From Actinomycetota bacterium (GTDB lineage Bacteria > Actinomycetota > Acidimicrobiia > Acidimicrobiales > Ilumatobacteraceae), in assembly GCA_009705435.1 (NCBI GenBank), contig WLTJ01000095.1:1-6511 (forward strand): DNA of 6,511 nucleotides. The letters are read 5' to 3'. The notes under the pieces are model-generated. The model had not been told where the DNA came from. It saw nothing but the letters and a program-made list of their open reading frames with translations, and did not search any database. Within the stretch, counting starts at the first letter, position 1; every line of letters starts with the position of its first letter. The position numbers and the translations under genes are program-made. Positions 6,036 through 6,511 of the stretch are shown one piece after another.

Positions 6036-6511
6036 TGAGTAAATCCGACAGTCCGCAAGAATCTGGTGCGCTTGGAGTCGGTGCAGACGTACCAACGTCA
6101 CTTGCCGAAGAGCAGCAGACAAAAAGTGATTCCGTGGATCTGCCTATTTTTGCCGTGCGCGATCTGAGCGTTAAATATGGCGAATTCCGTGCGGTTCGCG
6201 ATGTCACACTTGACATTAGCGAGCATGAAATTACCGCCTTCATTGGCCCATCTGGTTGTGGCAAGACCACCGTTCTGCGTTGCCTGAACCGCATGAATGA
6301 CTTTATTGATTCCGCAAAAGTAGAGGGTCGCATTGACTATCACGGTGTTGATCTGTATCACGAGGATGTGAATCCGAATGAGGTTCGGCGTCGTATCGGC
6401 ATGGTATTTCAAAAGCCGAATCCATTTCCGAAAAGCATCTTTGACAATGTGGCCTACGGTCCTCGTTTGACGGGTGGCATGTCCAAGGCAGACCTCAATG
6501 ACCTCGTTGAA
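6035..6511 (+). CDS. pstB: Phosphate ABC transporter ATP-binding protein PstB (partial, 3' end beyond window)
   Basis: The ATPase that powers the Pst importer on the cytoplasmic face. The window holds the first 159 codons with no stop. The ABC domain begins near residue 39 (FAVRDLSVKYGEFRAV). Walker A is GPSGCGKTT (71-79), followed by VLRCLNRMND, characteristic of PstB. The Q-loop is VFQKPNPFPKSIFDNVAYG, with Q126. The signature motif, Walker B and switch histidine would lie past the window. The ATG at 6035 overlaps the pstA stop codon by one base, so translation is probably coupled. A polar N-terminal extension of about 36 residues, rich in Ser, Asp, Glu and Gln, precedes the domain and is some 25 residues longer than in E. 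coli PstB. Confidence 0.95.
   Translation, partial: MSKSDSPQESGALGVGADVPTSLAEEQQTKSDSVDLPIFAVRDLSVKYGEFRAVRDVTLDISEHEITAFIGPSGCGKTTVLRCLNRMNDFIDSAKVEGRIDYHGVDLYHEDVNPNEVRRRIGMVFQKPNPFPKSIFDNVAYGPRLTGGMSKADLNDLVE

Noticed and set aside
5983..6412. Minus-strand frames of 116 and 104 residues opposite the pstA end and pstB
   Set aside because: They lie antisense to PstB with its intact Walker A and Q-loop, and have no recognisable domain.

Overview
This window looks like a piece of an actinobacterial (Actinomycetota) chromosome. The main taxonomic clue is a WhiB-type four-cysteine regulator, a family essentially confined to Actinobacteria and their phages. By eye the base composition is moderate, around half GC, rather than strongly GC-rich. 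Together with the lipoprotein-type PstS, this would suit aquatic Acidimicrobiia-like or other moderate-GC actinobacterial lineages, but that placement is inference. All protein genes look intact and use similar codons. I see no mobile element, tRNA, rRNA or CRISPR array.

Layout. A WhiB-family gene (72-323) lies on the minus strand at the left. A 285-base divergent intergenic region (324-608) follows, with a perfect 8-bp inverted repeat about 70 bases upstream of the whiB start. On the plus strand come an unrecognised 89-residue protein (609-878), polyphosphate kinase ppk1 (907-2994), a 129-base regulatory gap, and then pstS (3124-4140), pstC (4146-5084), pstA (5091-6035) and the first 159 codons of pstB (6035 to the window end).

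How the genes work together. PstS captures phosphate outside the membrane, PstC and PstA form the channel, and PstB hydrolyses ATP to drive uptake. Ppk1 moves the terminal phosphate of ATP into polyphosphate, so the cluster pairs high-affinity phosphate import with storage. The ppk1-pstS gap contains three back-to-back 11-base repeats (3031-3063) with the architecture of a PHO box bound by PhoB/PhoP/RegX3-type response regulators. This fits phosphate-starvation induction of pstSCAB.

Points worth a second look: the three-unit PHO-box-like operator; a perfect 10-bp stem-loop at the pstS/pstC junction that overlaps the first codons of pstC and may set subunit ratios; a 20-base near-repeat joining the tail of the small unknown gene to the start of ppk1; the unknown gene itself; and the palindromic element upstream of whiB. 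The core of the window is an ordinary phosphate-uptake and polyphosphate cluster. I do not see strong evidence for a wholly new system.
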